A DNA stretch of 64,000 nt, taken from Rhynochetos jubatus. Lineage: Eukaryota; Chordata; Aves; Eurypygiformes; Rhynochetidae. The notes under the pieces are model-generated. The model was not told where the DNA came from. It was given only the letters and a program-made list of their open reading frames with translations, and ran no database searches. The stretch lies in assembly GCA_027574665.1 (NCBI GenBank), contig CM050656.1, forward strand, positions 1,549,001 to 1,613,000, given 5' to 3'. This document shows positions 61,701-64,000 of the stretch, in pieces (the first letter of the stretch is position 1; every line of letters starts with the position of its first letter). The position numbers and the translations under genes were made by a program.

Positions 61701-64000
61701 ACTCCCTGTCATTCCCCAGGGCTGCAGCCTGTCCCCTGACCCCTGACGGTGCCCTCTTCCACCGTTCCCTACGGCTATCCAGTCCTTTCCTTTCCTCCGA
61801 AGGCAAAGCTTTCCCCCTGAGAAGGAGACAGAGCAGTTGCAGGGGCCGTCACCAACGCAGCTACTCCCCGGCCTAACCTGTTGCCTTCAAAGCAAAAAGA
61901 GGCCCCTGGAAGGGGATGCGTATCCCCTGTGGACATACCTCGAGCTGCTCCGCAATGGCTGCAGCTGACCCGCTGGGTTCAGGCAGTGACAGGCGTGTCA
62001 GGAAACATCCTGACAGCGACCAGCGCTGGATTGAACTCTTAATTAAAACAACGCGGCAAGTGCAATCCATTAACTCCCTGTCTCTGGTGTCTTTACTTAC
62101 TCCTGCTGAAAGCACAGATCCCGAAACCACCCTTAGTTGCTTAATAGTGTTTTGCCATCATCACCAGGTTTATCAACCATTTTCCCATCCAATTATGAGC
62201 AAAAGAGAAAGTTTTCACTAACATGACCATCTAAGGCAAAATGTTCACCTGCGTATTGGCCAATATCTGTGTTTCTTAAACCCTCTGCAACAAACTTTTA
62301 CAAGAAATTTTAAGTTGCTTGAAAAAATCGCATCACACGATACACGTCTGTCTCGTACCTGCCTGTTCTCTACAGTGGCTGACGTTTTTCAGAGAATTCA
62401 GAAAATTTACATTCATAGGTCCTGCTCCTTGTAAAGAAAGGTGTTCTTACTCGTGCTGCACTTGCTCCTGAACACTCAGCTAGAAAGCGAAGGATGCATC
62501 GAGTGAGGCGATGTCTTCATGCACGTTAGACCGAATTCCTGTTCTAAAGAATGGACGGTGTAAGAGATACGTACGTCTCCCATCTTTAAAAAGTACCGTG
62601 ACTTGCTGCTTTCCATATTATGGCAGCGTTTAAAAATCAGCGGTGAAATCAGATTTCCATGGACGCGCAGGTTCTAGGAATCCATGAGCACTTCTACCCT
62701 TATCTCCAGGCTCCACCCTGGAAGCCGTAACACACTGGAGTAATTCTAGTTGGATTTCAGATGGGCGAAGGATGATTGATGCAGCCTCAAATGGTCGAAA
62801 GGAAAAAAATCTGGTACAGATTAATAAGTTTTAGTGAAAGATGGAAAGGAAAACAATGATTCTTTTCTAAAGTGACATGATACTTAAGAACACACATTGT
62901 CAGTAAGTACAAGTGTGTAATGGTTCTATTTTGCTGTACTTCTGACACTATTCTCTTACAATATTTTGCTTATCATCCTCTTGTGAGGTTTATTGTACTT
63001 ACAAATCATTCCCAGACAGTCAGCTGCTTTGCTATCTTTTCATTAAAAAAAAAAAAAGGAGTAAAAAGGTTCTGTGTGTAATACATTCTCCCTGCAGGGA
63101 CTAATTCCACAGAGGTATTGACTCCAAGACTTCGGTTGGTTTAAAATAGGTAGACTTGCATCAAACGGTTGATTCTTCTCCCCCGAGTCACCTTCTGAAG
63201 CTTTATCTGTGCGTTGCATCTCCGAAGCATCGCAGCCCATGTAGGGGAAACTCTAATTTGTCCTCCCAAGCCAGTGCTTATCCTTGCCTCGACTGCTTGT
63301 TGCCATCAGATCGTTAGGAATACTCTGTGCTGTTCATTTTATGGTGTTCAGGGCTGTGTCCACCCTCGTTCCTTTGTTTAGTATATTTTTAGTTCTTCCA
63401 CTGTGGTGTGACAGGCTGCAGCATGTTAAAGTAGGGGGAATATTTGTATTGATTTCAAAATGCTGCAGATTGAGAGCAGATGTACCATGTATTCCCAAAA
63501 CGTATGTTTTAACTTTCATTTATGTGCTGTGCTGAAGCGTATTCAAGCCAGGAAGTGATTTATATTGGCTAATTGCATGCACTTTGGTAGATTTGCAGCT
63601 AAAAATAAGTGGTTTGTTTTTTAATTAGAAATGATTTATCCTTTCACACTGCAAGTATCTAACACTTAGGAGCTAACTGAAGACTTGGGGTATCTGCATT
63701 TAGTTTCCCCATCTGCCATGAACTTCTTTTGCATCTTCAGGCACGCGCCGGGGGTTATCCCGGTGCGCAGCTCAGGATCTGAACCTCACGGCCATCCTAC
63801 TTCATGACACAGCAGGGAGAAACACTTTGGTGTTAGCGCTGAAGTCCAGCGGCAGGTTGCTGCCAAAAGCTGTGGTTCAACAGCTCCTACCCCACCCCTC
63901 TGCTGGGTCCCACTGGCCATTGCGGGGTCGAGCACCCAGCAGCTATGGGGGAGCCAACCCAGCTGGGTGATCTAGAGGAACTCTCTCTTTTCTCTCATCA
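58798..64000. other. Intergenic tail, no recognisable gene
   Basis: 5.2 kb of mixed-composition sequence. The next gene in the conserved order should be ROR1, but no signal-peptide exon or other ROR1 sequence is visible. An A run lies at 63045-63057. I recognise no repeat family. Confidence 0.55.

Overview
The window is nuclear genomic DNA from a bird. Two lines of evidence support this. The genes are split into ordinary GT-AG exons, and several copies of the avian LINE CR1 lie between and inside them. The CR1 copies have the typical 3' end (reading 'GGTCCCTTCCAACCC', then a short 'ATTCTATGA' tail) and one keeps part of the reverse transcriptase. I cannot name the order of bird from sequence alone. 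The gene order, EFCAB7 followed by PGM1 on the same strand, matches the human 1p31 neighbourhood, where ROR1 comes next.

Layout: 1-20406 holds the last eleven coding exons of EFCAB7 on the + strand; the first ~135 codons lie upstream of the window. Its 3' UTR and a gap of about 2 kb follow (20407-22400). A CpG island at about 22400-23220 carries the PGM1 promoter and first exon 1A. PGM1 then runs to 48046 with eleven coding exons on the + strand. A second, alternative first exon (1B, the muscle-type isoform in mammals) lies at 33081-33338, inside the 13.8-kb gap between exon 1A and exon 2. Every PGM1 exon joins in frame to give 562 residues, exactly the human length, with all catalytic loops intact. 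From 48.6 kb to 64 kb I find no recognisable gene: GC-rich intergenic DNA, three CR1 fragments, a small tandem repeat and one orphan codon-like patch.

Function: EFCAB7 is an EF-hand protein that in mammals helps anchor the EVC-EVC2 complex at the base of the primary cilium for Hedgehog signalling. PGM1 interconverts glucose-1-phosphate and glucose-6-phosphate. The two are unrelated in pathway and are simply syntenic neighbours.

Most notable beyond the genes: a perfect 40-bp inverted repeat in PGM1 intron 1 whose flanks look like a replication template switch; the conserved exon 1B, which here must start at an internal methionine relative to human and uses a weak donor; two very old CR1 relics in PGM1 intron 1; and an unexplained GC3-rich open patch near 58.4 kb. 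I did not see any rRNA, tRNA or CRISPR, nor anything I could call an endogenous retrovirus. No convincing novel multi-gene system is visible.
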